The notes under the pieces: model-generated
Database searches by the model: none
The model's input: only the letters and a program-made list of their open reading frames with translations
What the model was told of the DNA's origin: nothing
Shown here: in pieces, positions 11,701 to 26,008 of the stretch
Position numbering within the stretch: the first letter of the stretch is position 1
Layout: each line of letters begins with the position of its first letter
Translations under genes and position numbers: made by a program
Source: Xylocopa sonorina
Lineage: Eukaryota; Arthropoda; Insecta; Hymenoptera; Apidae
NCBI RefSeq assembly: GCF_050948175.1
Contig: NC_135199.1
Location: 2,212,001-2,276,000, forward strand
Direction: 5' to 3'
DNA length: 64,000 nt

Positions 11701-13967
11701 GGCCACATCGTCGTCATTCGCATGTAATTGACACTGATCGGATAATGGAACGTTCGGTTAAACGGTGATCCGGCAATTGAATATTCACCGTAACATTGTA
11801 TTCAAATAAAATTGATGTTCCCCGCCAGTCATTCCGTTGACCAACAATGAAACATCGATGTATCATGCGTCCTTTCGAGAGAGATCGAAGTAACTGATTT
11901 CGCTAACTGACTTCGGATCCATATTTCATACTCTGCCAGAAGAACGTCGTTAAATAAACCGATGCCGATGTTAAATCGTTTTCTACGCATTATGTATTCG
12001 TCGTCTATACATTTATCAATTGATACGTTTTACCGGTAAATCGGTGACAGAATTTTTTTTTTAATACCCGCGGCAACTGGGAGGAACCGTGGACGTGAAA
12101 CGCGTTAACCCGTTCCACCGAGCTGTCGCTACCTTGTAATTAAAATGGCTGTCGTTCGTTGCACCCCGCCAGCAATTACCGTCGGTAATTAAAGTGGAGG
12201 GAAAAATGGGGCACCGGCAGTTGTTAATTTTTTTTTTTTTTTTTTTTTTTAATTATTAGCCTGCACCCTGTCTTCTAATTTATACGTATTCCTGAACACC
12301 GACCGTGTGTTCATCAATCAATGAAGACGGTCGTGCGTGTTGAACGCAAAGTCGGATTTTCTCTTCGAAGCTAGAGAGAAAAAAACGTGAAAATTGTACA
12401 AATCGTAAACATTTTTCAGCTACTACATCCTTTTTCAAACTTTTACATAAAATGCGTGTCGTAACAGAGGAAGATTAAAAACGTGACGCTGTAAAAATTA
12501 GAGGAGCTTACACCGCGGTCGTTTCTGAATTATTTCAAGATTTACAACAATCGGTGAAGACGGCCCTCCTCAGACTCTAGCGTCCTCGACGAGGGAAAAA
12601 GGTGTTCGATCCATTGAAAAGCTGGAAAACATTAAATCTTCAATCCTCGGATACGTCGAAGGCATCGCGATGTCAGCCACACCCTTCGACATCGTAAAAT
12701 TCCCGCTTGAATGGGACGTGCTGACGGAAACGTGGAACTGAAACGACACCTGGTAGCGTGTAGAATACCTACGCCGATCGCGAACGCCTTTTCTTTTAAC
12801 CGCGAACAGCTTTTCCAATAAATCCAGTTCTCCCCCAGTTTCTTCTGTCACTTTATTAGCGGCCGGGGTAGGAAAGGTTCGCGCGTACGTCGTATAATTT
12901 GAACCGCGCGTCGCGGCAAACGCGTATTATTCAGAAGAAGAAGAAGAAGGGCAATAGCCACGGAAAAGGGGACTCGCGCGCAGGCTGAAGCGCAACCATC
13001 AGACACAGTCGGTAGAATATCCGGCTGCGACTTCTCCTTCGGTTTGGAATCGAGATTTAAAAAGGATCTCGCGTCCACTCGAACAGATGGATATATGTAT
13101 TACGCAAGATAATCCAGCCTGAACCAGGCGTTGAACTAAGCGTAAGATTCCTCGCTCTCGATCTCGTTTTCGTTCCGACACATTTTTTATATAATTTTGT
13201 GTCATTGCTTACGCGAAACGACTTATCTAAAAAGAGAGGCGAGTGAAATTCCCTGGTCGAAGGATTCTCTTTGCAACAACCTGATCTCGGTAGGCGATTT
13301 TTTACGCGTTCCACTTGAAGCACAGAATTCGCGGTTTAATTCAAGGCCGAAAAATGAAACAGCACGGCACAGACAGATTGAAATTAATGACTCGCGCGTG
13401 TTCCGAAGCGGAGATAAAATCAATGGAATAGAAAACGGCGGTAGCCACCGGCAGCTGGTGGGTTTCCACGGATATTGCGGCATTAATCGACGGCCTTCGC
13501 GATGGAAAATGCACCGGAATGCGAGCCGTACAATCGTCAGGCCGGCGAATAAGAGATTAAGAGGAGGAGAGGGCGAGAGGGAGAGAGAAGGAAAACCGGC
13601 GTCTGATTATTGGTCTGCCTAGCTCATGCAAATGAAACACTCGCGAGATACGGGAGGAAGTCTCGCGCGGTAGGTACTGCGTTAGGTCAAGAATAGAGCT
13701 GAAGGCCGTTTGAATGCCGGCCGGCTGCATCCTGCGGCTCGCGCGAGTTCACCTTGCTAGAATTTGTTCTTGTCGCGTGCTCGCGTTCCGTACATGGAGA
13801 ACTCGACTTCCTTTTCACCTCTCTCTTCCTCTCTCCGTCCTTCCTCGTCTCGCATCGCTATCTAGAACTCGGTGTCCTTCGAGTGGCGAACCGCGAGAAA
13901 CGTTTCAAACAAAAATCAATTTTTCAAACTTAACGTGTAATTTCGTGTAATTCAACTCGTACCTTAA

Positions 13968-13996
13968 CCCCCCCCCCCCTCCCCCCCCCCCCCCCC
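13968..13996. repeat. Poly-C tract
   Basis: Twelve C, one T, then sixteen C. Such tracts can form i-motif/G-quadruplex structures and are prone to sequencing length errors. Confidence 0.95.
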
Positions 13997-15683
13997 GCCG
14001 TTTTCTTTTCCCTAATTTTTATTTAGCTTCTCTACCAGAAGCTATCAGAAGCTGAAACAGGATTTTACGTTTCCGAGATGATTATCTTTTGGTAGCAGAA
14101 AAAGCGGATAGCAGAGTTTTCGCTTGAAACATGTTTCGTACAAATCGTACATTTCATTTTGAACGAAAATCAAGTCATCTGAAATTAGTGATAGCTCGCA
14201 TTGCCTCGGTTAAAACGAATACGTCGATTACACAGGAATCTTATCTACCATAAAGATTGCAAGAGGGAATCATCTGTTTCGATTCCGATCGATGACCAAC
14301 TCGAAATTGTAATTTACAGTGTAACCGTATCTATGCTTCAGCGTTCCCGTCTTTTTATTAATCTTTCGTAAACATTTCGAAGATGCGGAATCTACGGAAC
14401 GTTCGAGCATTTTTTATTTCCTCGTTAGAAGCGCACGAGAATTGGCAAGATAGTTGGATTAGTCTTATCGCACAGAGTTTTCTCGGCGCATTCTTCAATG
14501 TTTAATCGATAATTCAAAGGATCGAGTCATAAAAACGTGTTTAATTGACAGGGAGCGTACGCGCAACATTAACCTTATCGTCGATTTAAATGTAGCCGGG
14601 GATTCTTTTCTCGCTCTAATCAGGCTAATCCCGCAGCAAAACCGTCAGAGCAACCCTCCGCGGTATAAATCCCCGGCGTATAGAAATCACCGGACTAGAT
14701 CTGAAATTGAAGCTGAATAAATCGTTTGAAGCATGCTCTCGTGTCTAGCACTCGCGTAGCGGCGAAACTCGCTCCTGTCGCGTGTTCGCGAACCTGCTTC
14801 GCGGAACAGTGTTTTGTCCGTGTGTTTATCACCGACTGCTTTCTCAATTAACCCGCCTCGATTATTTAGCTGCGGTTTCAGGAACGTCCGCGCCGTCCGC
14901 GGTGCATTCCACTAGGTGGTCCTGGTATTCTTATTTATTTTCCGAATTGGCACTTCTGATTAGCCACTTTCCTTTTCCTTTTCCTTTTATTGTCCTCTTT
15001 TCGTAACGAACGGATTGGAATTATGGATGAAATTAAACGCGCGTCTGGTCTCGCCGCAGGGAGTCGACGTTTAAATTGAGCAATTGATAATTCAAAAATT
15101 CAATGCAGGTCGTTTGCGATGGAATATTACCTTATAACTGGTTATTGGAGCTCGAGTAGATATATCGTAAGAACGCGATAATTATGTTTCATTTGATTCG
15201 CTTTAAGAATACGAGTACTTTGGTAATTGTTGGTATCTGAATACTTGATCCACTTGATTGATTCGATATGTGGTAATAGTTAAGGTGAGCAAACGAACGC
15301 TCGAATCTCATTTAATAGAAATTTCCTCGGATGAATTTTTTCGTTCGCGCAATACATTTCTGCTACCTCGAATACAAGAAACGTGTCGGTATCTATCGCG
15401 GAAATCGTTCGCGCGCAAGTTTGTTTACACAAAAAGTACGTGATCCGAGGAGATCCAGAGTCAATCAGCCGCTGCTACGCTGCCCAACCGTTGTAAATTA
15501 AAGCGACCAGATTCACCAGTTTCCTTGGAAACCTGTTACTATCCGGAATCATCCGCTAGCGCGCATCCCGAACGCGTTCCTATTTTCGCGACATCGAGAC
15601 CGAAACCCTTTTCCCCCGTCGAGCCAGGAAGTCGCAGAAGCGTCTCGTCTGCGCCTGGCTTCCGCTCTCTCACCATCGCCTGC

Positions 15684-15718
<35 letters not shown>
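15684..15718. repeat. CGT trinucleotide microsatellite
   Basis: About eleven CGT units. The poly-Val and poly-Thr frames here are not supported as coding by anything on either side. Confidence 0.9.
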
Positions 15719-15725
<7 letters not shown>

Positions 15726-18700
15726 TCCGTCGTTCTCCTCTTTTTCTGGTTTAAATCGGGGTCAAGTCGAAAGTTAAACGAACTCCAGAGCATCGCGCGA
15801 GTCCCGAAAATCCCGATTTAGAGGAGGGCGACAGCCGGTGTGTTCGAGCACGGCCTTCCAGCCTTCTTGCAAGATAGGATCCCCCCTCCTATCGTAAATC
15901 AATAGAATATTTATTTGGAACACGGTCTCGGGTACGGATAGAAAATAAGATTGAAGAAAATTCGTAATCAACATCGGAATGTGCTTCTACAGAGGTAGTT
16001 TGAAACGGATACGTACGTAAACGGAGAATTGCTCGCGTTCCTTCGCCGCGGTAGCGTTAGTTCTTCTTCTGCCCGCCGGTAAGTTACTTTCCCTTTTTCT
16101 TTTCTCGCGGACGCAGTTCGGTTACTACAGTTTACACGTGCAGGGTCATCGTTACGTTTGCGCGCCCCCGCGCGTCTACCTTCCGTTCAATTACCCGAGA
16201 TAACACGGACGCGCGTGCACGCGATATAATACCGGCACGAATCCGGCCGGTTGGGTCGCGCGAGTCGTGCTCCCGGCCAGATGGGATTCTGGAATCGACG
16301 CCAGACGCTTCACGGTTATGGAGATGTAGGCCAACGGCGGGTCGAGCTTTTAAACTTGGCCAGCTATTTCTGATGTCAGTGTTATCGTATCGGAATGCCT
16401 GGCTAATTAACGCTCTGTTACGTGTGCGTGATTAGAGACGAACGCTAACGGCGAAAGAATGCTATCCGACGTTATTCGGTACTTTTTCAAATCAGAGAAA
16501 TATCGAAAGTGCAAGTGTTCCCGTAATTTCGATTGAAATGTCAGAAAACTCGTCGAAGCCCTCGTCGAGTATCAGAAATTGTATTTCACGGCATGCATTA
16601 TTTATTCGCAATTTTTCACACCGGTAAGCATTCCAAGCCCGGTAACAACATGTTCGAGTGTCGAGTGCTGGAAAAGAACGGTCGGCCAGTTTACTCGAAA
16701 TGTGTATTTCATCAATCTTCCTGTCGTCGATCAAACTGACTTTACATTACCACTACGTGTCGAGCATTTCACCTCGCGCCGGTTGATGTTCAAGCAACAT
16801 TGCTCGAAAGAAATCGATCTCACTTTATCGATATTTACACGTCGAACGTTTCGCGTCCAGTCACTACCTTCAATTAGTTTTCGAACGGACAAGACGCTTC
16901 GTATCATGTCGAAATCTGTTTTAAATTGACTGCAATTTCACTTTCATTAAAATGGCTGATCACGTAAGTAGAAGACGACAATTGTAATGTATGCGATCGC
17001 GTTCGAGCGCCAAAGTATTCGGATAAAATCAGGGTTTCTGAAAATTGATTATATTTGAATCTCTCTCTCTCTCTCTCCCCCTCTCGTCTCGGATACACCT
17101 GTTACTTAGTCTACCGCTAACGCTTAAAAAAAGGTAGCCTGAATCATGACAGTGTACTCTGTAATCAATTAACTTACACGGTCCCAAAAGGAAGAAACGC
17201 GAGCACCGCGGTGGATTAAAAAGACGCGCACGAAGGCGACTGGAAAACCGGAGCTCGCCTCGTTCCACGCGCTCGATCCAGCGGAATTAACGCGCGCGAA
17301 CAACCCCCGGAACGTTCGCCGCGAACGAGCCGGCGCGCAGACGTTTTTCATCCTCGGGGCTACGACGCGGCTATCGTCGCTTTTTTCTTTTCCTACCTTC
17401 TGCTGGGCCTCCCGCTCGCGTGTCTCCCGCATTCCGCATCTGGAATCGGATCAACAACAATTTCACGGGGATGCATTAGCGATGTATCCCTATCTTTTTC
17501 AGCGAATACTCGGCCCGGCTACTGGAATACTCGTAACGATCGATGGATTTTCGCTGCTTTAAACTGCGTTTGCGCTTTTGCGCTCGCTGCGTTTATCCTA
17601 TCTCAATAGATCGGACCAATGTCCGAGGCTCTCCGAGATTCCTTCTCCATTGCTCTTGCTCTTCTTTTCTGGCTTCGCCATCGGCTTGCGCGACGATGGA
17701 TCTATAGTATTCCGCCCGTTCGACTATGTTGTAATATATCAAGTGCGAGCGAGCAATGGCTCCATATATTTGATCCATACTCTAGATGCTTGCGCGTTCG
17801 AGGAATCCGAAATCATAACGTGCACCAAGAATCATCCGTATCCGTAGATAGGAATACCCTCGCTAGTCCATGCATCATCTCTTAAGTGGCTCCCCGCATA
17901 GTCGCCGCTTAAACTGGACAAGACGAAACTGCGTTAAGACAGAGTTGCCCGCGATATATGGCATCGCTTAGCATCAAAGCCGAGCACATGTACGCTGACC
18001 GCGTGTTAAACCCAACACGCGTCACGACTCTACGGCAACGTCCGCTAAATAGACATGCTCTACCTATCATCCGGACTTCGCATCGCCTTTTAACTTTTCG
18101 AGCCGGGTTTACGGTGTCTGCCTCATAATTGGATCGACAATTGTTTCGAATAAACCCAACCAAGGAGGGAATATAGTGGAACATAGAAATGCAAATGCTC
18201 GAAGAATCGTCCCTCAGAAACGTACGCGTTCGAATTGACATGTCCACGGCTACGATCTGTGCTGTTCAGAATTTGCGAAGGAAGCCTTGACAGCATCTGT
18301 CGTTTAAAGAAAAATGTTTCAGAAAATTATGAGAACTGGTTTAATGCCGGTTAGGTACGATATTCGATATTTTATTAATCATCCATCATCTAGTAGTCGT
18401 TATTCTTCGAAGCGTAGCTCGTTTTCTTAAATTATTCAACAACTTCCAGAGCGTCCATTTAGATTCCTCCAAGCGCAAAACGCAAAAATATCGTCAGTAA
18501 AAAACTAATCGTATCCCCATGTTAACTTGATCCGCGTCGCAAGCATCGAGTCGAATAAGACCGCTTGAAATGGGAAATAAAACGCGTCCTCTGATTAGTA
18601 CTTCGGTGTGTTTCGACATTTTCATGTCGTATAAATGTTACGTCTTTTTCTAAATCCTGGAACAGTTTAATCGTCGATCCCATGGGAAACAGCCAGCGAA

Positions 18701-19716
18701 GTACAAAAGAACGCGCCTCGATCTAACCCTAAGCGGAATAAAAATCGCTGCTAAAAACAGAGCACGTAGAGAAATGCTTGATTACCTGGCTACAATGTAC
18801 CAGCGTTATCGTTATTATGTACACCAGCATAAATATTAATTCCAGCCTTAATTTATGGCTGTTAAATACAGTGCTGGGTCCTGGTTACGCCGTAGCTACA
18901 TTATGCCAACATTGTACGCGTTAATAGTGGGTACATTTAAGTCCTTACATCGTAATTTGGTTACTTTCATTTGCTCTCGTTCGTCCGTGTTTCCTGTGCA
19001 AATGAAGTCAAGGATACGGGATGCGCTATTTTACTATCCGCGATTGCAACGCGGTTGTCGTGCTCGATCGCGTTCAACGAAGAGGAGACTCGGGGATTAC
19101 TATATCCGCTACCTGTTTCTATCGCTTGATTACGAAACGATGATCGCAGTTTACGAAACAATTTAGTTTTGAAAATTCGTCTGCGAATCGCGAGCTCGAA
19201 ACAGCAGCTTCTCGAATCGCTCTATTTTCCCATTATCTTCACGAAGAAGCCACGCTTCCATTCGATCACGGACACTGTCATTCAAAAAACACACACACAT
19301 TTCACAGGCCACGCTTCTCTACGAGCATCCCCTGCGACGTGTTTTCACATTCCTGTTCCAAGCTGTACGGGAACGTAACCACCGTCCACGCTGGTCTAAT
19401 TGCGCGTTACAAGTTGTACGGTTTCACTACGGCGGGAGCGCGTTCGCCTCACCCTTTAAAACACGTTCCAGCTGGCTTCGAGGCGTTACACGGCAGGGTT
19501 GCGCGCGTAACGACGCGTAAAGGCAGCCGTTTCGAGTCTCATCATGGCTCGTGTTGATTGTACGAGCGAGGACGGCTGGCTCAACCTCTCGACGGCCATA
19601 AGCGAGCCGGTAGTGGCTCTCCAGAAGTGGCAAACGTTGCCATAAACAGACACGTAGCCCCGCGTAGATTATAAACGCGCGTTCGCACCTATGCTGGCTG
19701 GATGGGATCCTGGTAT

Positions 19717-19735
19717 GGGGGGGGGGGGGGGGGGG
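19717..19735. repeat. Poly-G tract (19 G)
   Basis: Nineteen consecutive G. It creates a poly-Pro run in a minus-strand frame (19427-19879) that I do not accept as a gene. Confidence 0.95.
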
Positions 19736-22475
19736 ACGCGGACAGAAATTTCGAGTGCGGTGGAACGAAAAACCCGTCGATATCGTCGAGGCTGAGCAGA
19801 GGCTTTTCAGCTCCTGTTGAAACGCGCGTGGAACGCTGAACGCGACCTTGAGTGTCGCTGCATCAATCGGTGCCGCCACTTAACGGTTTAATTTATGACT
19901 GTACTATATTTAACCCCCTAGTTGTGAAAGACATAAATTGTCGCGTATATATGGAAAGGGTGTGTGTTCGTTCGTAGATAGATGCGTATACCTCCAGCAG
20001 CTCTGAATCGCTGCATCTTTTACGTAACGAATGTAATCTCGAGCGTTTGACGCGTTACATGCAGGATGTTCTGCTCTATTTACGATGCGATAATAATTGT
20101 AGGTTTTTTGTCTTTCGTGGCAAAATCGTTTTTGATCCCGTGAAAGGGATGGGAAAGAAAATAATAACGAAATAACTCCGAAACGGAGGAATTGGGTTCG
20201 ATGGTATTTTCACCGGCAATAAAAGTCAGAACAGTGGCTGTCGTCAAGTGGTTAACGAACGGAGTCGCAGAGACGCCCCGGGAACCGAGTGGCTGGTAAC
20301 GTGTTAGATTCGGCGATGGTAAGGTGGCGAACGGGACCGTCAGCCTGGCAATTGTTTAGTCACGGCCGGAGATAAAAATAATGACGGGGCGGTGCGTGGT
20401 GGTTGGTCGCGCGTCCACGTAAATCAGGCGGCCAGAAGCTACCCAGGAGAAGAGAGGGCCCCGTTGCGCGCGATAACATCTCGTTTGGCTCCTTCGCTAC
20501 GGACGAAACGAGCCAGCCTGGCTAATTATCTTAAATACTTAATTTGTACCCGGGGAACCTGAGACTTTTCCGAGGGACGGCCGTCCCTTTTGTTTACCGG
20601 TCTCTCGTCGATGGTAGGAGGTAAGGGAGGCGGTGACCCGCGAGAATGCCGGAGGATGGCGTTGAAATTGCGTTCATCCGCGAACAGATAAGAAGATCGG
20701 ACGCGTCCCGTAATTATTTCGAGCGCGAGTCACTCGTCCCACCTTCTGGGGATCGGTGGTTTGTTGTACGGCTGACTTTCCTCCTTCCTTTCCTTGTTTC
20801 ACGTTTCTTTCGGGTCGATTTGACTCCGTTGGAATGCCGTTCGTAACGCACGCTTTTGGAGCAACAACCTCTGAATAACGCGCGATCGCCGGACTGTTTC
20901 TCGGTTTTTCTTTTTCTTCGCTGCGATCTCACCGTCTCGTTTCTTTTGTTGCGATCACGTCGCCGGGTGATTTCCCTTTTAATAAAGGAAGGGGTAGTAG
21001 ACTCGTCGTGATCCTTCGACGAGCGTTTTTTATGCAACAAGGAAGATCGTCGTTCGTTGGAACAGCTCTGCGACCAATCGATAACGACAGCTTAAAATTA
21101 ATGGTGCAAAATAGGTAAGGGCCTTTCCCAGAACTCTTCGCACCTTCTTAATTATTCGTTCTTAATAATTATTCGAACGTAATAAATAAAACGTACGTGT
21201 TTATTATATTGTACGTGCACCCATTCGCGTATTAACGCGATTCAACAAATGAATTAAGCATTTCGAAAGGTCGAAAGACGACTCTATTTGTTCTTGGCCT
21301 AGCAACGTCTCAATCGCACCTTCCCTCAATTGATCCCATTGTACCGCCGCCCGGAGCAGCCAAGCGAACAGAGACAGAGAGAAAAAGATTCCGCCCACGC
21401 GATCGACGCGCCGAAATCAGGTTCCCATCTCGGTGTGACGAGACCCGCTTATCGCTGAACGAAGTAGACGCGTATAGATTAGCGCGAGCGGAGGCAAACG
21501 CAAAGTTCTTGAAGGACTTCTCCCGGTTAAATATCGACCACGAGGAGATTCCGTTTTCGATGATTGAACCTCTTGGCTGGTGCTGGAGACGACAGGTCTT
21601 GGAGTGAAAATCGCCGAATAACCGGATTACGTTATCGTGTTCCAGAGGTGGAATCGGTGCTCGAGTAGAACGAGTCTGTACGCGAATCGATAACGTGGGC
21701 GGGTTTCAGCGCTCCGTTTTGCTTCATTTCGTTCGATTGTGGGACGACGGTGCCCCCAGACAGTTTGTGGCTGCTCTACCCGCGGATTTCCTGTGTTCCT
21801 GGAATTCCCGGAGCGAGAACTCCGAGTTGTGAAGACAAGGGGAGAAAAAAATTAATTTGTTCTTTCAGCAGAAAAATCGGAAAGGTGTTTACGATAATCT
21901 CGTTTCGTTTCACACTCTGACCCGTTGGGGCATAACGCCGCGACAAGAGCCGAAACAAGCGACAGGGCAGCGATCGCCGAAGTCGAACCGCCGCGTCGAG
22001 GAAAAGTCGTGTTCGTAAGAGGAGCCGGAAGGGGTCTCGGAGGGGAACATCGCAGGGGCGTGGTGAAAGGGAAACAAAAGGCCGCGAGTGAAAAGCTGAT
22101 CCCGGTGATTGAAGCAAACGTGAAACGGCAGCGGGGGGTTGTTCGTTGGGTTTTCGGCCGGCTTTCAACTTTAATTGGCTGTTGGCCTTATCGACCGTGG
22201 TGTCACATAAATATGTCCGCCTGTGTCTGACCTCGCGCGTCTCACCGACAACAATCTGGAATCAGTCCCCCACAAGCGCCGTCCTTATTCCCGAGGAACC
22301 GAGAAGCGCTGCGCGTATCCACGGGACACGTGTGTGAATTTCCCATGCGGCCGGTCGATGGAAAATCGCTGTTCCCGGTTCGACAGCTCGTTGTTGGTGT
22401 TCCACGCTGTACATAAGTAAGACCTACCGCGAGCAACGATGCTCGTTCGGCTGGTGAACAGATTATTTTTTTCTT

Positions 22476-22479
<4 letters not shown>

Positions 22480-22522
<43 letters not shown>
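22480..22522. repeat. CT microsatellite
   Basis: About 21 CT units in the FGF intron. Confidence 0.95.
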
Positions 22523-22526
<4 letters not shown>

Positions 22527-24125
22527 TTTTTTGTGAATCATCAAGCACGAGAACATGGAAAAGGAGGATGCATCTTTTTGCGACGGTTATCGGCTCGGCT
22601 TTCGGGTCATCTTGAGTTACAAGAATGTTAATGTCGCCGGTCGAGATTAATATTTAACACGGGATAGATATACGGGTAATAAACTGGAGAATTCGAATGA
22701 CGTACGTATTGTACGGTTAAATAAGCTAGTAATAGGGAAAGGAGAACGGAGTATTCTAGAAACGAGCATCGCCGAAGAATCGCACAAGGGCGATAAGGTC
22801 GCACCCTGTTCTGGACAGAATGGATGTGGCTGCTAGTATTTCAGACATTTTATACGATATATTTTTTTTTCCTAATTCCTTCACGAAATTGAACGAGCAA
22901 CATCTTTCGACGGGAATATTGCCAACAGGTGGGCGGAGTGTGGCCGACTTGCTGGCAGCGAACGTTAAGTTATGTTGATTGAAAAAAAAAAAAAAGAAAT
23001 CATTTGTTTTAGCCATCGTCGCGCGAGTAATTGTGAAAAATATCATCTTTCTCCGCCACCTGCCATGCCTTTCCAACACCAATTATTATACCGATTCTCG
23101 TGTCGTAATCGCTGCATTCAATCATTTTTATAGTCACTCTTGTTCAAAGAGAGTTTCCAATTTCTAAACTTTCAAACTCCGCCGTTGAAACCTCGGCCAA
23201 GCTTTCGATGAATCGTGTCCACGGATCTCAAGTGGCGTCCATCTTAATAACGAATATCAATGAAACGGCATCAGAAAATATGAATCCCCCAATGTGTCCA
23301 GTGCGCGGTCGTCGATCTCGGGTTAACCCCGCGGATAGTTTATCGGGTACTAATCTGGCTGGATTCTCGTTAAAATCGGACACACTGTACGCTCGTTCGA
23401 CCCTCGGTCGTACATCAGCCGCGTACTTAGAGCTCCGGCTGGTTTCCCCGGTCTTTCCTCTCTTTTCGTCGCACGCAACCAGACCTGAAAGGTCCTCCCG
23501 GTCCTCCTGGTCCTCCTCGTCGTTCGTGACCATTCGTTACATCATAATTCAGGCAGCCGACACGGGCACAAATATTATGATAGACGACCGTTCCGCGTGA
23601 TCCTTGTGAACCTCGTTTCGCCCTGAGAATCGAACCTCGAGGATCCCGAGGCTTTGATCTTCGTTCGAGAGCTGTTTCGTTTTGTCCGCGGGTGTCTTGC
23701 GAGAGCTGTGTCGAGAGGTTGATTTTAAACGGTTCGCTCGTTGGAATAATATTTTCGGACAACGCGAAATTTACTGCCAGCTAACACGATCGTTAGGAAA
23801 CGCGGATAAGGAAGGCGAACATTTTAATATCGTAACAACATCATTTATATTTTCTCTGAGAATATCGGGGAGTTGACTATTCAGAGTTACTTACTCGTAT
23901 TTATATAATAGTAATTATATTTTACATAAAATTACCGCGCTTAATTCGCTAGGAAGCAGCAAAGGTGATAAATCGGAGTAATCAACGCAACCGCGAACCG
24001 CTCTGAGAAATTTGAGGGGGTGGATCCCCGAAATTGTTTTTTTTATCGAGTAGCCCACTACCGCGTCGTGGCCATCAATTACCAGGCTACACAAAACGAG
24101 AACTATTATCGTAATGCACTCGAAG

Positions 24126-24128
<3 letters not shown>

Positions 24129-24177
<49 letters not shown>
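24129..24177. repeat. GA microsatellite
   Basis: About 24 GA units in the FGF intron. Confidence 0.95.
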
Positions 24178-24180
<3 letters not shown>

Positions 24181-25964
24181 TAGCCGAATAAATGAGCCGA
24201 GGAGGAAAAAGCGAGCAGAAAACGCATCCCTGAGTGTAAGGAAATTGAGCAAATAAAAATTTGGTAATCTGTCTTGCGGGTAGAAAATCGGTTCAACGGC
24301 GTGTCTCCGAAGGGACGACGGGAAACGTTTTCTCGTAGTGGCGGGGTTCGTGACTCGTGGGTGACCAGTGGGCGTTCGTGGAATGTCTCTAAATAATCCC
24401 GTAGCAGGGATCCACCTACCGAGAGACGAGCGGTTGCCGGTTACCCTTTTTTGGGGTTCTCAAATTTTCGCCCGGCTCCTACCACGGGAAAAATGATAGG
24501 GAAACCGTGGCTGAACAGAGTGACGTCTCATTTCGAGAATGCTTCAGTCGGAGATTTATACGAGGGGGCCAGTTTGCTTGAAATTTCCACTTGTCCTTTT
24601 TTTCCTGCCCGCTCCTTTCTTCGGCTGGGACGAGGCAGTCGGATAACGGTATCGTTCTGGGCTTTTTCGACAATGTTACGCCCTTTCGTTTCCTTTCTCT
24701 CCGTCTTCCTTTTCCCCAGCGATTCCGTACACTTTTTTGCGGCTAAAGTTTTATGTAACGGTTTCGTGAAAAGTTGAAAATTAACCAGCACCACCGTGTC
24801 AGAGGTAGCGAATAAGTTTTAATTCGCCCAAGGACTTTTCATGAAAGCATCATTAAATTTAGTACTGGTCGTTTAGTAAAGACTCCGATAAAAAGCGTTT
24901 TCTTCGTTTCCTGTATTTAATAACTAAATGCAACTAGAATCATAGCAAGAATCATTCAATTTCTTTATACGTTTCCTATATCATCGATCCACTAACACAC
25001 ACAATTTAAATACAATTTAACGAACCACTTTAATTCTGACCGCGTTTCCTGCATCAATCTGGCAAGCTAAGCGAAGCCCCCGCGTTAATTAACATTTCTT
25101 ATCGGGAGACGAGACGGGCACAAAACCGTAGGTATACGGAATTAATTATTAATAAACAGAGGATAAAAGGAAGAGTAGAATCGAAGGCTGAAGAGGCTAG
25201 GCAGTGGAACCAGTTCAGGTGCAAATTGTAGGCTGAACCAGAGAGGAAGGATCTATAGCCAAGAACCACTGAAAGTCGCGGAGCAATACGTCTTCTCGCG
25301 TGGTAGACACTGACATCGTATTTCGTTTGGTTTACGAGCGCGGTTTCTTTTGACATGGTAACACGAAAATACACGCCGGCGTGCCCGATCCGGTACTAGT
25401 TTAACCTCAGCCACGTCTAACAGCGTAATTCTGCGTGCGGTGTCGAGCGCGCGTCGCGTCGTACTTATCCCACGGCAGTATCGTAATTCACGCGGACATG
25501 CGCCGACCGCGAAGTAGCGCGATCCCGGGACATTATTTCCACGAGAAATTAACAATCTTGTCGCGGTAAACTGGAAACTATTTCCGAAAAAGATTTATAC
25601 CTACGAGTTCATTTACTCGTCCGATGGGGCTACCTTGTTTTCGCGTCTGATACGAAAAATACGTGACAGAGTAGGATCTATAACCGTTGGCTGTTCGTTG
25701 CGATGTCATCGTTGCGCGCGTAATAAGAATAGGTCCTAATAGCTGTTATCCATCCGTCGTTCCAGCCCGTCTCGATTCGAACGAAGAAACAAAGAAACGT
25801 TTGACAAAGAGAATCGCAACGGACGCGCATAGCTCGCGTCCCCTAAGATACACGATGCCTCGCCTATTATTAAACGATTAACACCTCGGAATTAGCGAGC
25901 AGTGATAGAAAACGGTCGAGAAACCAGAAAAAGGAAGAAACGAGGCGGCGTCTGCGGGCGCGTG

Positions 25965-26008
25965 GGCTCGTCGCAGGCTCGTCGCAGGCTCGTCGCAGGC
26001 CCGTCCCA
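25965..26008 (+). repeat. 11-bp minisatellite
   Basis: Three exact copies of GGCTCGTCGCA are followed by one diverged copy (GGCCCGTCCCA) in a GC-rich patch of the FGF intron. Confidence 0.85.

Noticed and set aside
19427..19879. A 150-codon minus-strand frame with a poly-Pro stretch
   Set aside because: The poly-Pro is the 19-G tract. The remaining residues match no family I recognise, and there is no supporting exon nearby.
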